Origin: an uncultured Opitutales bacterium
GTDB taxonomy: Bacteria; Verrucomicrobiota; Verrucomicrobiia; Opitutales; Intestinicryptomonadaceae
DNA: 64,000 nt
Assembly: GCA_900548275.1 (NCBI GenBank)
Contig: URJY01000001.1
Location: 186,001-250,000 of the forward strand
Direction of reading: 5' to 3'
In this document: piece by piece, positions 25,699 through 34,293 of the stretch
Position numbering within the stretch: position 1 is the first letter of the stretch
Layout: the number at the start of each line of letters is the position of its first letter
The notes under the pieces: model-generated
What the model saw: the letters and a program-made list of their open reading frames with translations, nothing else
The model's database searches: none
Told to the model about the DNA's origin: nothing
Made by a program: the position numbers and the translations under genes

Positions 25699-26632
25699 TT
25701 TTGTCGAAGCCGATTGTCTCTTTTATGACGTACTTCGGGCGCGACTGAACGACTTGGTAGATGCGTCCGACGTATTCGCCGATGAGTCCGATTCCGACAA
25801 TCGCCACGCTGATTAGGAAGAAAAGAATCGCAAAGAGCGTGAACACGCCCTCCGCTTCGCCCTCGGAGAACAGGAAAATTCTGCGGAACAGCAGAATCAC
25901 AACAAGCCCGAGCGACCCAATGCTCGACAGGAATCCGAAGAGCGTGAACAGCTGCAGGGGCATAATCGTAAAGCCCGTGATGAGGTCGAAGTTCAGGCGG
26001 ATTAGCTTGTACATATTGTACTTCGATTCGCCGACTTCGCGCGCCGCGTGCTCGACCTCGATTTCCGCGGGGTTCGAGGAGAAAGTGTAGGCGAGGGCGG
26101 GGATGAACAGCGAGCGTTCGTTTGTTTTCAGGATGGCGTCGACCACGTTGCGCTTGTATGCGCGCAGCATACAGCCTTGGTCTTTCATTCTGATGTTCGT
26201 CATTTTGTCGCGCGCGAAGTTTACGATTTTGGAGCAGTAGCGGCGCAGTGCCGTGTCTTCGCGCTGCTTGCGGTATCCGCCGACACTGTCGCAGCCTTCG
26301 TCGATTTTTGCGAGAAGTTTGCCGATTTCTTCGGGCGGATTTTGCAGGTCGGCGTCGAGCGTAACGATGACGTCGCCCGCCGTGCGTTCGAATGCGGCGA
26401 TGATTGCCGTGTGTTGCCCGTAGTTGCCGTTGAAGTCGATGAGCTTTACAACGTCGGGGCGTTCGGCGCAAAAGCCGCGCAGCATTTCGCCCGAGGAGTC
26501 CCTACTGCCGTCATTGACGAAAATCACCTCCCAGCTTCTGCCGAGAGAGTCCATTGTTTTGCAAAGTCTGTCGAAGAGGTGTCTGAGATTTCCCTCTTCG
26601 TTGTACACGGGGATTACGACCGAAACGTCCAT
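25688..26632 (-). CDS. ArnC-like undecaprenyl-phosphate glycosyltransferase
   Basis: This 314-residue GT2-family transferase probably moves a (formamido)sugar from UDP to undecaprenyl phosphate at the inner membrane. The catalytic domain contains VVIPVYNEEGNLR, FNGNYGQHTAIIAAF, the DxD-type TLDADLQNPPEEIGKL and GCMLRAYKRNVVDAIL, which follow ArnC closely. Two C-terminal membrane helices flank FLFSEGEAEGVFTL, followed by GLIGEYVGRIYQVVQSRPKYV. I chose the ATG at 26632 (MDVSVVIPV). It overlaps the formyltransferase gene downstream. No arnB, arnD or arnT is in the window, so the modified glycan is not identified. Confidence 0.85.
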   Translation of the reverse strand: MDVSVVIPVYNEEGNLRHLFDRLCKTMDSLGRSWEVIFVNDGSRDSSGEMLRGFCAERPDVVKLIDFNGNYGQHTAIIAAFERTAGDVIVTLDADLQNPPEEIGKLLAKIDEGCDSVGGYRKQREDTALRRYCSKIVNFARDKMTNIRMKDQGCMLRAYKRNVVDAILKTNERSLFIPALAYTFSSNPAEIEVEHAAREVGESKYNMYKLIRLNFDLITGFTIMPLQLFTLFGFLSSIGSLGLVVILLFRRIFLFSEGEAEGVFTLFAILFFLISVAIVGIGLIGEYVGRIYQVVQSRPKYVIKETIGFDKNGK

Positions 26633-26667
26633 ATTTGATATTTTTAGGGGTTGTATAGTAGAAAAAA

Positions 26668-27357
26668 TTAGAATCCAAAACGCGGCAGATTGCGCATTTG
26701 CAGCTTGGGGCCCGTCATAGTGTTTTCTTCGAGGCAGCCCTTGAACGCCACACACGAGAGCACGATTGCCCTTTTCATCAGAATCGCCCCCGGTTGAAGC
26801 ACCGAGTTGCAGCCCGCCTCCGCGTATTCTGCGACCATCGCGCCGAGCTTGCGCATATTCGAGTCAATTCTGCCTTCGGGCAACGAAAGCAGCACGTTTT
26901 TGCGGTCGAGGCGCAGGTTTGCGCAGATTACGCCCGCGCCGAGGTGGGCGCGCGTGCCGAGAACAGAGTCGCCAACATAGTTGTAGTGGGGGGTTTCGAC
27001 CTTGTCCATCAGCAGGCTGTTTTTGTACTCGCAGGAATTGCCCATCACGCAGCCTTCGCCGACGATTACGTTGCCGCGCACGAAGCAGCCTATTCTGATT
27101 TCGGTGTGTGCGCCGATCCAAGCGGGGCCCTTGATGTGGGCGTAGGGCGGCAGCGAGACCGTCGGATGTATGTAGACGTCGCCCTCGATTGCCACTCCCG
27201 CGGGGATGTCTTTTTTCGATTCCAGTTTTGTGAAATCCACGCTTGCGAGAGCGTCTTTAATATTTTTCACCCATTCCCAAGGTGCCATTTCGGGGGTGAA
27301 AAATTCCGAAAAGCGTTCGAGGGATGTGGGCAAATCGAATAGGTCGCTTGCTTTCAT
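26668..27357 (-). CDS. Hexapeptide-repeat (left-handed beta-helix) transferase-like protein
   Basis: The 229-residue protein has a short helical N-terminus and then hexapeptide repeats (IEGDVYIHPTVSLPPYAHIKGPAWIGAHTEIRIGCFVRGNVIVGEG), ending in a segment like GlmU C-terminal domains. It lacks the nucleotidyltransferase Rossmann domain of GlmU. An acyl- or sugar-phosphate-transferase role is likely, but the substrate is unknown. It lies 35 bp upstream of the ArnC-like gene on the same strand, so it may belong to the same surface-glycan unit. I chose the ATG at 27357 (MKASDLFD). Confidence 0.75.
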   Translation of the reverse strand: MKASDLFDLPTSLERFSEFFTPEMAPWEWVKNIKDALASVDFTKLESKKDIPAGVAIEGDVYIHPTVSLPPYAHIKGPAWIGAHTEIRIGCFVRGNVIVGEGCVMGNSCEYKNSLLMDKVETPHYNYVGDSVLGTRAHLGAGVICANLRLDRKNVLLSLPEGRIDSNMRKLGAMVAEYAEAGCNSVLQPGAILMKRAIVLSCVAFKGCLEENTMTGPKLQMRNLPRFGF

Positions 27358-27427
27358 TTTCGTTTTCCGATTTTGCAAAATTGTATTCGTATGACAACTA
27401 AATTTTCGCGATTCGGTGCGGTATCGA

Positions 27428-27457
27428 CAAAAAAAACGCGGCAACGAATTGCCGCGT
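27428..27457 (-). terminator. Intrinsic terminator of the exbB-exbD operon
   Basis: Read on the minus strand, ACGCGGCAA and TTGCCGCGT (27449-27457 and 27436-27444) form a perfect 9-bp stem with a tetraloop, followed by a run of T's (complement of 27428-27436). Confidence 0.85.
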
Positions 27458-27478
27458 CAGAGAAAGGATTTTTTTGCG

Positions 27479-27910
27479 TTAGTCGGCCTCGGCGAACGAC
27501 ACTTGCTTTACGCCCGATTTTGCGCACGCATTGAGCACCGAAATGGATGCTTGGTGCGGCGAGTCGGCGTCGGGGTAAATCGTTACGATTGTCGAGATAC
27601 CGCCCCTGTCGGCACTTGCCTTGAGCCTGCGGAGCGTCGAAGCAAGTTCCTTGAATTCGATGTCTCCCGCGTTGTCGATGGGCGAGCCGTTGAGGAAAAT
27701 ACTGCCGTCGGGCGCGATTTCCACAATTTGTTCGCTCGGCAAAGCCACATTTTCCTGCGGCGCCGACTCTGCGGGAAGCGCGAACAAAAGGTCGGCTTCC
27801 TGCTGAATCGGCAGGTACATAAAGTAAATCAGAAGCAGGAAGACAACGTCGATCATCGAGGTCAAGTCGAACTTGTCTTCCGATTCCAGAACGTCTAAAT
27901 TCTTTGCCAT
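27479..27910 (-). CDS. ExbD/TolR family protein (second copy)
   Basis: The 143-residue protein has a short cytoplasmic N-terminus, one membrane helix (DLTSMIDVVFLLLIYFMYL, about 15-33, with the proton-pathway Asp of the TSMIDVVF motif) and a periplasmic domain. It is the peptidoglycan- or TonB/TolA-interacting partner in an ExbB/ExbD-type proton-driven energiser. It starts 4 bp after the first ExbD gene's stop and has diverged strongly from it outside the membrane helix, so the two probably assemble as a mixed complex or serve different partners. No tonB is seen nearby. Confidence 0.88.
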   Translation of the reverse strand: MAKNLDVLESEDKFDLTSMIDVVFLLLIYFMYLPIQQEADLLFALPAESAPQENVALPSEQIVEIAPDGSIFLNGSPIDNAGDIEFKELASTLRRLKASADRGGISTIVTIYPDADSPHQASISVLNACAKSGVKQVSFAEAD

Positions 27911-27914
27911 TGCG

Positions 27915-28319
27915 TTAGTCCTTTAATGTTCCGAAAAGGATGTTGTATACGCCGGCTTCCGCGCAAGTCTTCATCAGATCGTTGACGTACTTGTGGGGAG
28001 TGTTGGCGTCGGCGCGGATGTATGCGCCCTTGAATCCTTCGCGTTGGTTGCGTGCCATTAGGGCAGTCTTGATGGCGGGCAGGTCGGACGAGAATGCGCC
28101 GAGGAAGTACGTGCCGTTTTCGGAGACCGTCAGAAATTGTCGGTCGCCCACATCGTCGGGCACTTTAGCCTCGGCGGCAATCGGCATAACCACCTGCACC
28201 AGTTCCGCGGATGCGTAGCTGGTTACCGTCATAAAGAAGGTGATGAGCAGGAAGACGACGTCGATCATCGGGGTCAAATTGAACTCCCCGTCGCCTTCCG
28301 CTGGTTTCCACGTTTTCAT
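27915..28319 (-). CDS. ExbD/TolR family protein (first copy)
   Basis: The 134-residue protein has the classical ExbD arrangement: a short N-terminus, then FNLTPMIDVVFLLITFFMTV (about 13-32) containing the essential membrane Asp, and a periplasmic domain of about 95 residues. Together with the ExbB-like channel it should use the proton gradient to power an outer-membrane process such as TonB-dependent uptake. It lies 18 bp after the exbB-like gene and 4 bp before the second exbD-like gene. Confidence 0.9.
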   Translation of the reverse strand: MKTWKPAEGDGEFNLTPMIDVVFLLITFFMTVTSYASAELVQVVMPIAAEAKVPDDVGDRQFLTVSENGTYFLGAFSSDLPAIKTALMARNQREGFKGAYIRADANTPHKYVNDLMKTCAEAGVYNILFGTLKD

Positions 28320-28337
28320 TGAAAGGGGATCGCCTTA

Positions 28338-29186
28338 TTACTTGTTTTCTTCGCTCTGTGCGGCTTCTTCCGCGGGAGCTTCAACTGCCGCTTCGGCTAC
28401 GGGTTCGTCTTCGGCAACTTCCTGCGGGCCGTACTTGATTGCCATTTTCATTGTGTACATCAAGTCGCCGATGATGCGCGACGAGCCCGAGATGATTGCG
28501 CCGTACTTATTCTTGAAAAGGAAGAAGAAGAACATCGCGGGAATACCTACAATCATACCCGTTGCCGTTGTAATAAGAGCTTCAGCGATGTTGTCCGCAA
28601 GTTTCGATGCACTGCCCGCGCCTTCCGCCGCGATGGTGTTAAACGCCTTGACCATACCCGAAACCGTACCGTACAGACCAAGCATAGGCGCGAGCGATGC
28701 CGTAACCGAGAGGTAGTTGATCAGAACGTAGGGTGTTGCGAATTCTTCGACGGAAGCTTCTTCCATTGCCGATTCGACAGCCGAAACGTCGATGTCGCGT
28801 TCGTCCGCGCGAGCCAAGCCGCAACCTACGATGTTTGTGATGGGCGAGGGGTTCTTTTCGCAGTAGGCGATTGCGTCGGCAACTTTGAGCTGACCGATGA
28901 GCTTTTCGACTTCCTTCATACCCGTGGGGTTGAGGAACTTCTTTTTACGGATTGCGATGAAATTGTAGATTACAAGAGTAGTTCCGAAAATGGCGAAGAA
29001 GCCGAGAGGGTACATTGTGATACCGCCCGCGCGCCAGATGTCGGCGAAGGACTTTTCCACGACCTTGGGTTGGTCGGGCTTTGCGGGAGCGTCCGAAGCG
29101 GGCGCGTCGGTCTGCGCAAAGGATACTCCTGCACCTGCGAGCAGAAGGGCTGCGATTGACATTATCGAGAGTACTTTTCTTTTCAT
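28338..29186 (-). CDS. MotA/TolQ/ExbB proton channel family protein
   Basis: The 282-residue protein carries an N-terminal signal peptide or helix (KRKVLSIMSIAALLLAGAGVSFA), a Pro/Ala-rich periplasmic linker, and three membrane helices of the ExbB fold; the conserved ASLAPMLGLYGTVSGMVKAF segment (about 165-184) is the family hallmark and lines the channel. The tail is Glu/Ala-rich (VAEAAVEAPAEEAAQSEENK). It is the first gene of an exbB-exbD-exbD operon ended by a strong terminator. Confidence 0.92.
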   Translation of the reverse strand: MKRKVLSIMSIAALLLAGAGVSFAQTDAPASDAPAKPDQPKVVEKSFADIWRAGGITMYPLGFFAIFGTTLVIYNFIAIRKKKFLNPTGMKEVEKLIGQLKVADAIAYCEKNPSPITNIVGCGLARADERDIDVSAVESAMEEASVEEFATPYVLINYLSVTASLAPMLGLYGTVSGMVKAFNTIAAEGAGSASKLADNIAEALITTATGMIVGIPAMFFFFLFKNKYGAIISGSSRIIGDLMYTMKMAIKYGPQEVAEDEPVAEAAVEAPAEEAAQSEENK

Positions 29187-29317
29187 CTATTTATATTTTT
29201 AGGGTGTTGTATTGTGTAAAGTTGAAACCGCGCGACGGGAAAATCACGCTTTGTTGAAGTTCATATTGCAACGAAACGGCGATAGTTCAAGCATTTTATC
29301 CGAATTTTTTCGGCGCA

Positions 29318-29734
29318 CTACGACTTTTTGTTTTCGGCGAATGCGGTTATTTTCTTGCAGAGTTGGCTTAGTCCGTTGCGGCGGTTGGGGGTCAGGTGTG
29401 CGCTTATGCCGAGTTCTTCGAGAAACGACGGGTCGAAAGCCAGAACTTCGTCGGGGGTCAGCCCGTCGTAGAGCGAGCAGACGAGCGCGGCGATTCCGCG
29501 CGTAATGATTGAATCCGCGTCCGACTTGAAGCGGCACTTGCCGTCTTCGAAGCTCGGCACGAGCCATAGGCTCGACACGCAGCCCTTGACCAGATATTCC
29601 TCCGTCTTGAATTGTTTTTCGAGCGGGGTTGCCGACTTGTTTTTCATTATGATGTATTCGAACAGTTCCTGCGGCGAACCGAAGTAGCCGTATTCTTCGC
29701 GGACTGCGTTTTTCCTGTCGTCGATGATTCCCAT
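29318..29734 (-). CDS. sufE: SufE family sulfur-acceptor protein
   Basis: The 138-residue protein matches SufE, which accepts persulfide sulfur from the cysteine desulfurase SufS for Fe-S cluster assembly. The active Cys is in YLVKGCVSSLWL (about residues 46-57), and the family segments DADSIITRGIAALVCSLYDGLTP and EELGISAHLTPNRRNGL are present. I chose the ATG at 29734, two bases after the lpxI stop; the frame is open much further upstream inside lpxI in a shadow frame. No sufS or sufBCD is in the window. Confidence 0.9.
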   Translation of the reverse strand: MGIIDDRKNAVREEYGYFGSPQELFEYIIMKNKSATPLEKQFKTEEYLVKGCVSSLWLVPSFEDGKCRFKSDADSIITRGIAALVCSLYDGLTPDEVLAFDPSFLEELGISAHLTPNRRNGLSQLCKKITAFAENKKS

Positions 29735-29736
29735 TT

Positions 29737-30585
29737 TTAGATTCCGAAAATTCTTATGCCGTTTTCTTCGGCGAGTTTCTTTACGTTCTGCTTGTCCAAG
29801 ATTATCACTTTTTCGGCTTCGACCGCCACGTTTTGTATGTTCGACGCCGCGAGCTTGCGGATTGTGCGTTCGCCGATTACGGGCACGTCGAAGCGGTAGT
29901 CTTGGTTGGGCTTTACGGTTTTTGCGAATATGCAGTCCTTTGCGCCGAAAGTGCCCGCGCGTTCGAGCATTGCGTCCGTCCCCTCGAATGCCTCCACCGC
30001 CAGAACCGTTCCGCGCGAGACGACGCAGCCCTGTCCGATGTCGAGGCGGGCGCATTCCCGCGCGATTGTCATTGCGTATTCGATTTGTTCGCCCGAGACT
30101 TTCGGCGCGCCGCCGCAGAATGCGCCGAGCGGCGCAAGCGAGTCGTCCAGAAACGAGCGTGCGTCGAGCATATCGACGCCGATTTTCCCGAGTTGGTCGG
30201 CGATTGCCCCGAAGATTGTTTCGGCGTTTTTGCGTTTGAGCGTCGCCAAAACGAGGATTGCCTTGAGGTCGGGCTTCATCCCCTTGAAGAGTTTTTTGGG
30301 TGTGATTTGCCCCGCCATCATTGCGTAGCGCGCGCCGACTTTTTTGAGGTTCTTCAGAAGATGTCCGAGTTGCCCGACGTTTGCGCAGGCGCGTTCCGAG
30401 TCGTCGAACTGCGCCCATAGCTCTGGCGACGTTTCGCCCTCGAAAGCCATCAGCGCATTGGGGATTCCGAGCGTGTCGAGCCTCGACTTGAGAATCGACG
30501 GATACATTCCCTTGCCCGCGAGAATCGCTATCTTCGCGGATTTGTCGAAGTCGGGCGGCAGAAATTTTGACGGAAGTTCGCCCAT
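29737..30585 (-). CDS. lpxI: UDP-2,3-diacylglucosamine diphosphatase LpxI
   Basis: LpxI hydrolyses UDP-2,3-diacylglucosamine to lipid X, replacing LpxH in many bacteria. The 282-residue protein has the conserved ILAGKGMYP opening, AGQITPKKLF, and the C-terminal half with IGQGCVVSRGTVLAVEAFEGTDAML and VKPNQDYRFDVPVIGERTI, diagnostic for this family. Its presence supports an organism that makes lipid A. It is followed two bases later by sufE and preceded by the FecR-domain protein on the same strand. Confidence 0.94.
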   Translation of the reverse strand: MGELPSKFLPPDFDKSAKIAILAGKGMYPSILKSRLDTLGIPNALMAFEGETSPELWAQFDDSERACANVGQLGHLLKNLKKVGARYAMMAGQITPKKLFKGMKPDLKAILVLATLKRKNAETIFGAIADQLGKIGVDMLDARSFLDDSLAPLGAFCGGAPKVSGEQIEYAMTIARECARLDIGQGCVVSRGTVLAVEAFEGTDAMLERAGTFGAKDCIFAKTVKPNQDYRFDVPVIGERTIRKLAASNIQNVAVEAEKVIILDKQNVKKLAEENGIRIFGI

Positions 30586-30589
30586 CGTT

Positions 30590-31375
30590 TTAGCGGTAGT
30601 CGCCGTCGGCGCGGCGCATTAAAAATTCCTTGTGGACGACGCGTTCCGCCGAAATCTTTCCGTTGTCGTCCGATTTGAATACCACGGAGCGGAAGACGTT
30701 GCGGCAGCGTTCGAAGTCGGGCTTCATTTTTTCTTCGTCGATTACCGAAACGTAGCTTATCCTGAGCGGATAGCGTTCCTTTGTGTCGGATTTTGCGATT
30801 GTGCCCGTCTGCTTGTTTTTGAGGAAGTCGGTCTTTCCGTCGGGGTCTTTGAACGAAGCCTGACCCGCTACGAGCGAGATGCGCATACCGTTTTCGGAAA
30901 CCTTAATCGCAAACTCGGTGCTTTGCACGTCGAACGTTCCGAACGGCGACGAGATTTTCATTACGCTCGACGGACGGAGGCGCGGGCACACAAAAAAGAA
31001 GTCGCCTTTTTTGATGTCGATTAGGCATTCCGAACGCGCCGCCACTGTTTCGTTTTTCGGAAACTTCGCCGCCGTCTGCGACTGCCTGAACGACACGACT
31101 TCGGCTTCCGAGTTTTCGCCCATAAAAACGACCGTGTTGTTCGACAAAACAAAGAACGCCTTCTGTCCGTCGCCGCACTTGAATTTTACGTTCGATGCGG
31201 GCAGGGCGTCGCCGAACGAATCGACCGTTTTGCCGTCTGCGGTAATCTGCGGCGCGTTGCGCGCAGTGTGCACGTAGACCGCCCCTAAGTCGAGCGCGTG
31301 CTGCGCGTCTGCGGAGGCGGGCGCGACGAACGCCGCACACGCGAGGGCAACCGATACCGTTTTGATAATTTTCAT
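30590..31375 (-). CDS. Secreted FecR-domain protein
   Basis: The 261-residue protein has a signal peptide (MKIIKTVSVALACAAFVAPASA) and a domain resembling the FecR periplasmic beta-helix (DGQKAFFVLSNNTVVFMGENSEAEVVSF...KKGDFFFVCPRLRPSSVMKISSPFGTFDVQSTEFAIKV). Unlike a true FecR anti-sigma regulator it has no cytoplasmic region or following TonB receptor gene, so it is probably a periplasmic protein of unknown role. Its start overlaps the last base of the leuS stop (TAATG), implying translational coupling to leuS. Confidence 0.75.
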   Translation of the reverse strand: MKIIKTVSVALACAAFVAPASADAQHALDLGAVYVHTARNAPQITADGKTVDSFGDALPASNVKFKCGDGQKAFFVLSNNTVVFMGENSEAEVVSFRQSQTAAKFPKNETVAARSECLIDIKKGDFFFVCPRLRPSSVMKISSPFGTFDVQSTEFAIKVSENGMRISLVAGQASFKDPDGKTDFLKNKQTGTIAKSDTKERYPLRISYVSVIDEEKMKPDFERCRNVFRSVVFKSDDNGKISAERVVHKEFLMRRADGDYR

Positions 31376-34128
31376 TATTTAACGACGATATTTACGATTT
31401 TTGCGGGCACGCAGATTTCCTTGACGATTGTCTTGCCGTTCGTGAACGTCTGCACGTTCGGGAGAGCCTTTGCCGCCGCAAGGATTTCGTCTTTCGTCGC
31501 GTTCTTTGCAACGTTCAACTCGCCGCGAAGCTTGCCGTTTACCTGAACCGCCATCTTCACCGTGTCGCCGCCGAGCTTCGATTCGTCGGGCTTGGGCCAC
31601 GCGGCTTTAGCCACGGTCGAAGTGCCGCCGAGTTTGCTCCACAGCTCTTCGGCGATGTGCGGGGCGAACGGCGCGAGCAGCTGGACAAATTTCTTCGCGC
31701 TTTCTTTCGAGACCTTTTCGGTTTTCTGGAATGCGGAAAGGAAAATCATCATCTGAGAAATCGCCGTGTTGAAACGGAGCGTGTCGATATTCGCGCTGAC
31801 CTTTGCGATTGTCTCGTTGAGCGACTTGAGCAGGGCGGGTTCGTCCTGCACGCCGTCGCCGATTTTTTCGGAAAGTCCGCCGTCTTTGCCGACGTATTCG
31901 CGCCAGACCTTTTTGAGGAAGCGCGAAACGCCCTCGATTCCGTTTGTGTTCCACGGCTTTTGGTCTTCGAGCGGCCCGAGGAACATTTCGTAAAGTCTGA
32001 GCGAGTCCGCGCCGTAGCGTTTTATCACGTCGTCGGGGTTGACGACGTTGCCGCGGCTTTTGCTCATCTTGTAGCTGCGCGCGTCGACGGTTATCGACTT
32101 GTCCTCTTTCAGGACGTACGCCGTGCCGATTTTTTCGACTTGGCTTTCGTCGAGCTTTACCGATTCCACGCCCGCGTCGCCCGCCTTGTCGGCTGATACC
32201 CACTTGCCGTCTTTCTTGAAGCCCGTGTATTCGAGCTGACCGAGAATTATGCCTTGGTGGAAGAGCTTTTTGAAGGGTTCGTCGCCTTTCACCACGCCGC
32301 AGTCGAAGAGCACTTTATGCCAGAAACGCGCGTAAAGCAGGTGGAGAACGGCGTGTTCCGCGCCGCCGATGTAGAAGTCGGGATACTGCCAGTATTTTTC
32401 CGCCTCTTCGCCGATGGGGGCGGAGTCGTTGTGCGGGTCGCAATAGCGCAGGTAATACCAGCACGAGCCCGCCCACTGGGGCATCGTGTTTGTTTCGCGG
32501 CGCGCTTCGAACCAGTTCGAGCCGTTTGCGCGGGCGTCGTCGGCGGAGAGCACTTCGCCCGTTTCCGCATTCACCTTGACGTTGAGCCATTGCGTTGCGT
32601 GCGCAAGCGGGCTTTCGCCCGTGCCCGACGGCTTGTAGTTTTCGACTTTGGGAAGTTCGAGCGGAAGCTGCTTTTCGGGCAGCGGCAGTGCGTAGCGCAC
32701 TTCGCCCGAGTCGTCGGTATAGGAGACGGGCGACGGCGGCAGTTTATCCTGCCACACCGCGCTCTTTTCGGCGGCGGCGTACGCGTCTTTCGAGACCCAG
32801 AGAATCGGGAACGGCTCGCCCCAATAGCGTTGGCGCGAGAACAGCCAGTCGCGCAGTTTGTAGTTTACGGATTTCTTGCCGAGCTTCTTTTCTTCCAGCG
32901 TTTTGATTACCGCGCGTTTTACGTCGGCGGAGTTCATACCCGAAAATTCGCCCGAGTTTACCATTGTGCCGATGTCGGTAAAGGGCAGTGGAACGTCGTT
33001 GCCGGCGGAATCCTTCTTTTCGATGACGCGGATGACGGGCAGGTTGAATTTCTTTGCGAAGTCGAAGTCGCGGTCGTCGTGCGCGGGCACTGCCATAATC
33101 GCGCCCGTGCCGTAGCTCATCAGCACATAGTCTGCAACCCAGATGGGGATGAGTTTGCCGTTGACGGGGTTAATCGCGTGCGCTCCCGTATCGACGCCCG
33201 TTTTGTCTTTTGCCAAATCGGTTCTGTCGAGGTCGCTCTTAGAGGCAATCGACTTGCGGTAGGCTTCGACGGCGGCTCTGCGCTCGGGCGTGCAGGCGAG
33301 CTTGTCGACGAGCGGATGTTCGGGCGCGACCACCATATAAGTTGCGCCGTAAAGCGTGTCGGGGCGCGTCGTGAATACGCGCAGTTTTTGCCCCTTTGCG
33401 TCGGAGTCCGCCACTTCGAAATCGACCTCCGCGCCCTTGGAACGCCCAATCCAGTTGCGTTGCAGGCGTTTTGTCGAGTCGGGCCAGTCGAGCTTGTCCA
33501 AGCCCTGAATGAGCTTGTCGGCATATGCCGTGATTTTCAGCACCCACTGGCGGAGCTTTCTGCGCTCGACGGGGAATTTGCCGACTTCGCTCTTGCCGTC
33601 GATGACCTCTTCGTTCGCCAAAACCGTTCCGAGCTGCGGACACCACCAGACGGGCTTTTCGTCGACATATGCAAGCCCGAGTCTGAACAGTTGCAGAAAA
33701 ATCCACTGCGTCCACTTGAAATATGAGGGGTCGGTAGTATTGATTTCGCGCTGCCAGTCTATTGCGAAGCCTATCGACTTGATTTGTTTTCTGAAGTTGT
33801 CGATGTTCGCCTTTGTCGTAACGGCGGGGTGTGTGCCCGTCTTGACCGCGTATTGCTCGGCGGGAAGCCCGAACGCGTCCCAGCCCATCGGATGGAGCAC
33901 GTTGAAGCCGTTCGCCCACTTATAGCGCGCGATGATGTCGGAAGCCGTGTAGCCTTCGGGGTGTCCTATGTGAAGACCCGCGCCCGAGGGGTAGGGGAAC
34001 ATATCCAAAATGTAGTATTTGGGGGCGGCGGCGGACGTTTCGGCGTGGAAAGTTTGGTCGTCGTCCCATTTTTTTTGCCAGAATTTTTCTATTTCGGTGA
34101 AATTGTAGTCAGCGTTGTCGGTAGCCAT
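31375..34128 (-). CDS. leuS: Leucyl-tRNA synthetase
   Basis: This class I synthetase charges tRNA-Leu. The 917-residue protein begins NADYNFTEIEKFWQKKW, shows the HIGH motif in LHIGHPEGYTA, LHPMGWDAFGLPAEQYA, an editing (CP1) domain in the middle, and YKMSKSRGNVVNPDD (KMSKS loop) in the last third, followed by the anticodon-binding domain and a short C-terminal domain. I chose the ATG at 34128; the frame stays open to 35193 but only in shadow of the next gene. It heads the block leuS-fecR-like-lpxI-sufE. Confidence 0.96.
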   Translation of the reverse strand: MATDNADYNFTEIEKFWQKKWDDDQTFHAETSAAAPKYYILDMFPYPSGAGLHIGHPEGYTASDIIARYKWANGFNVLHPMGWDAFGLPAEQYAVKTGTHPAVTTKANIDNFRKQIKSIGFAIDWQREINTTDPSYFKWTQWIFLQLFRLGLAYVDEKPVWWCPQLGTVLANEEVIDGKSEVGKFPVERRKLRQWVLKITAYADKLIQGLDKLDWPDSTKRLQRNWIGRSKGAEVDFEVADSDAKGQKLRVFTTRPDTLYGATYMVVAPEHPLVDKLACTPERRAAVEAYRKSIASKSDLDRTDLAKDKTGVDTGAHAINPVNGKLIPIWVADYVLMSYGTGAIMAVPAHDDRDFDFAKKFNLPVIRVIEKKDSAGNDVPLPFTDIGTMVNSGEFSGMNSADVKRAVIKTLEEKKLGKKSVNYKLRDWLFSRQRYWGEPFPILWVSKDAYAAAEKSAVWQDKLPPSPVSYTDDSGEVRYALPLPEKQLPLELPKVENYKPSGTGESPLAHATQWLNVKVNAETGEVLSADDARANGSNWFEARRETNTMPQWAGSCWYYLRYCDPHNDSAPIGEEAEKYWQYPDFYIGGAEHAVLHLLYARFWHKVLFDCGVVKGDEPFKKLFHQGIILGQLEYTGFKKDGKWVSADKAGDAGVESVKLDESQVEKIGTAYVLKEDKSITVDARSYKMSKSRGNVVNPDDVIKRYGADSLRLYEMFLGPLEDQKPWNTNGIEGVSRFLKKVWREYVGKDGGLSEKIGDGVQDEPALLKSLNETIAKVSANIDTLRFNTAISQMMIFLSAFQKTEKVSKESAKKFVQLLAPFAPHIAEELWSKLGGTSTVAKAAWPKPDESKLGGDTVKMAVQVNGKLRGELNVAKNATKDEILAAAKALPNVQTFTNGKTIVKEICVPAKIVNIVVK

Positions 34129-34293
34129 AATTTTTTCGATACTTATAGGGTCTGCAATGATGGATTTTTTTTTCGATTCGTCAAGTTTTTGTCGATTGGA
34201 TATAAAAAGTGGAAATTTTTTACATTTTTTTACATTTTTTTCTTGACGCGCCCGCGCGTTTATTATTCTGTGAGCCACATCTGGGAGGTAAAT

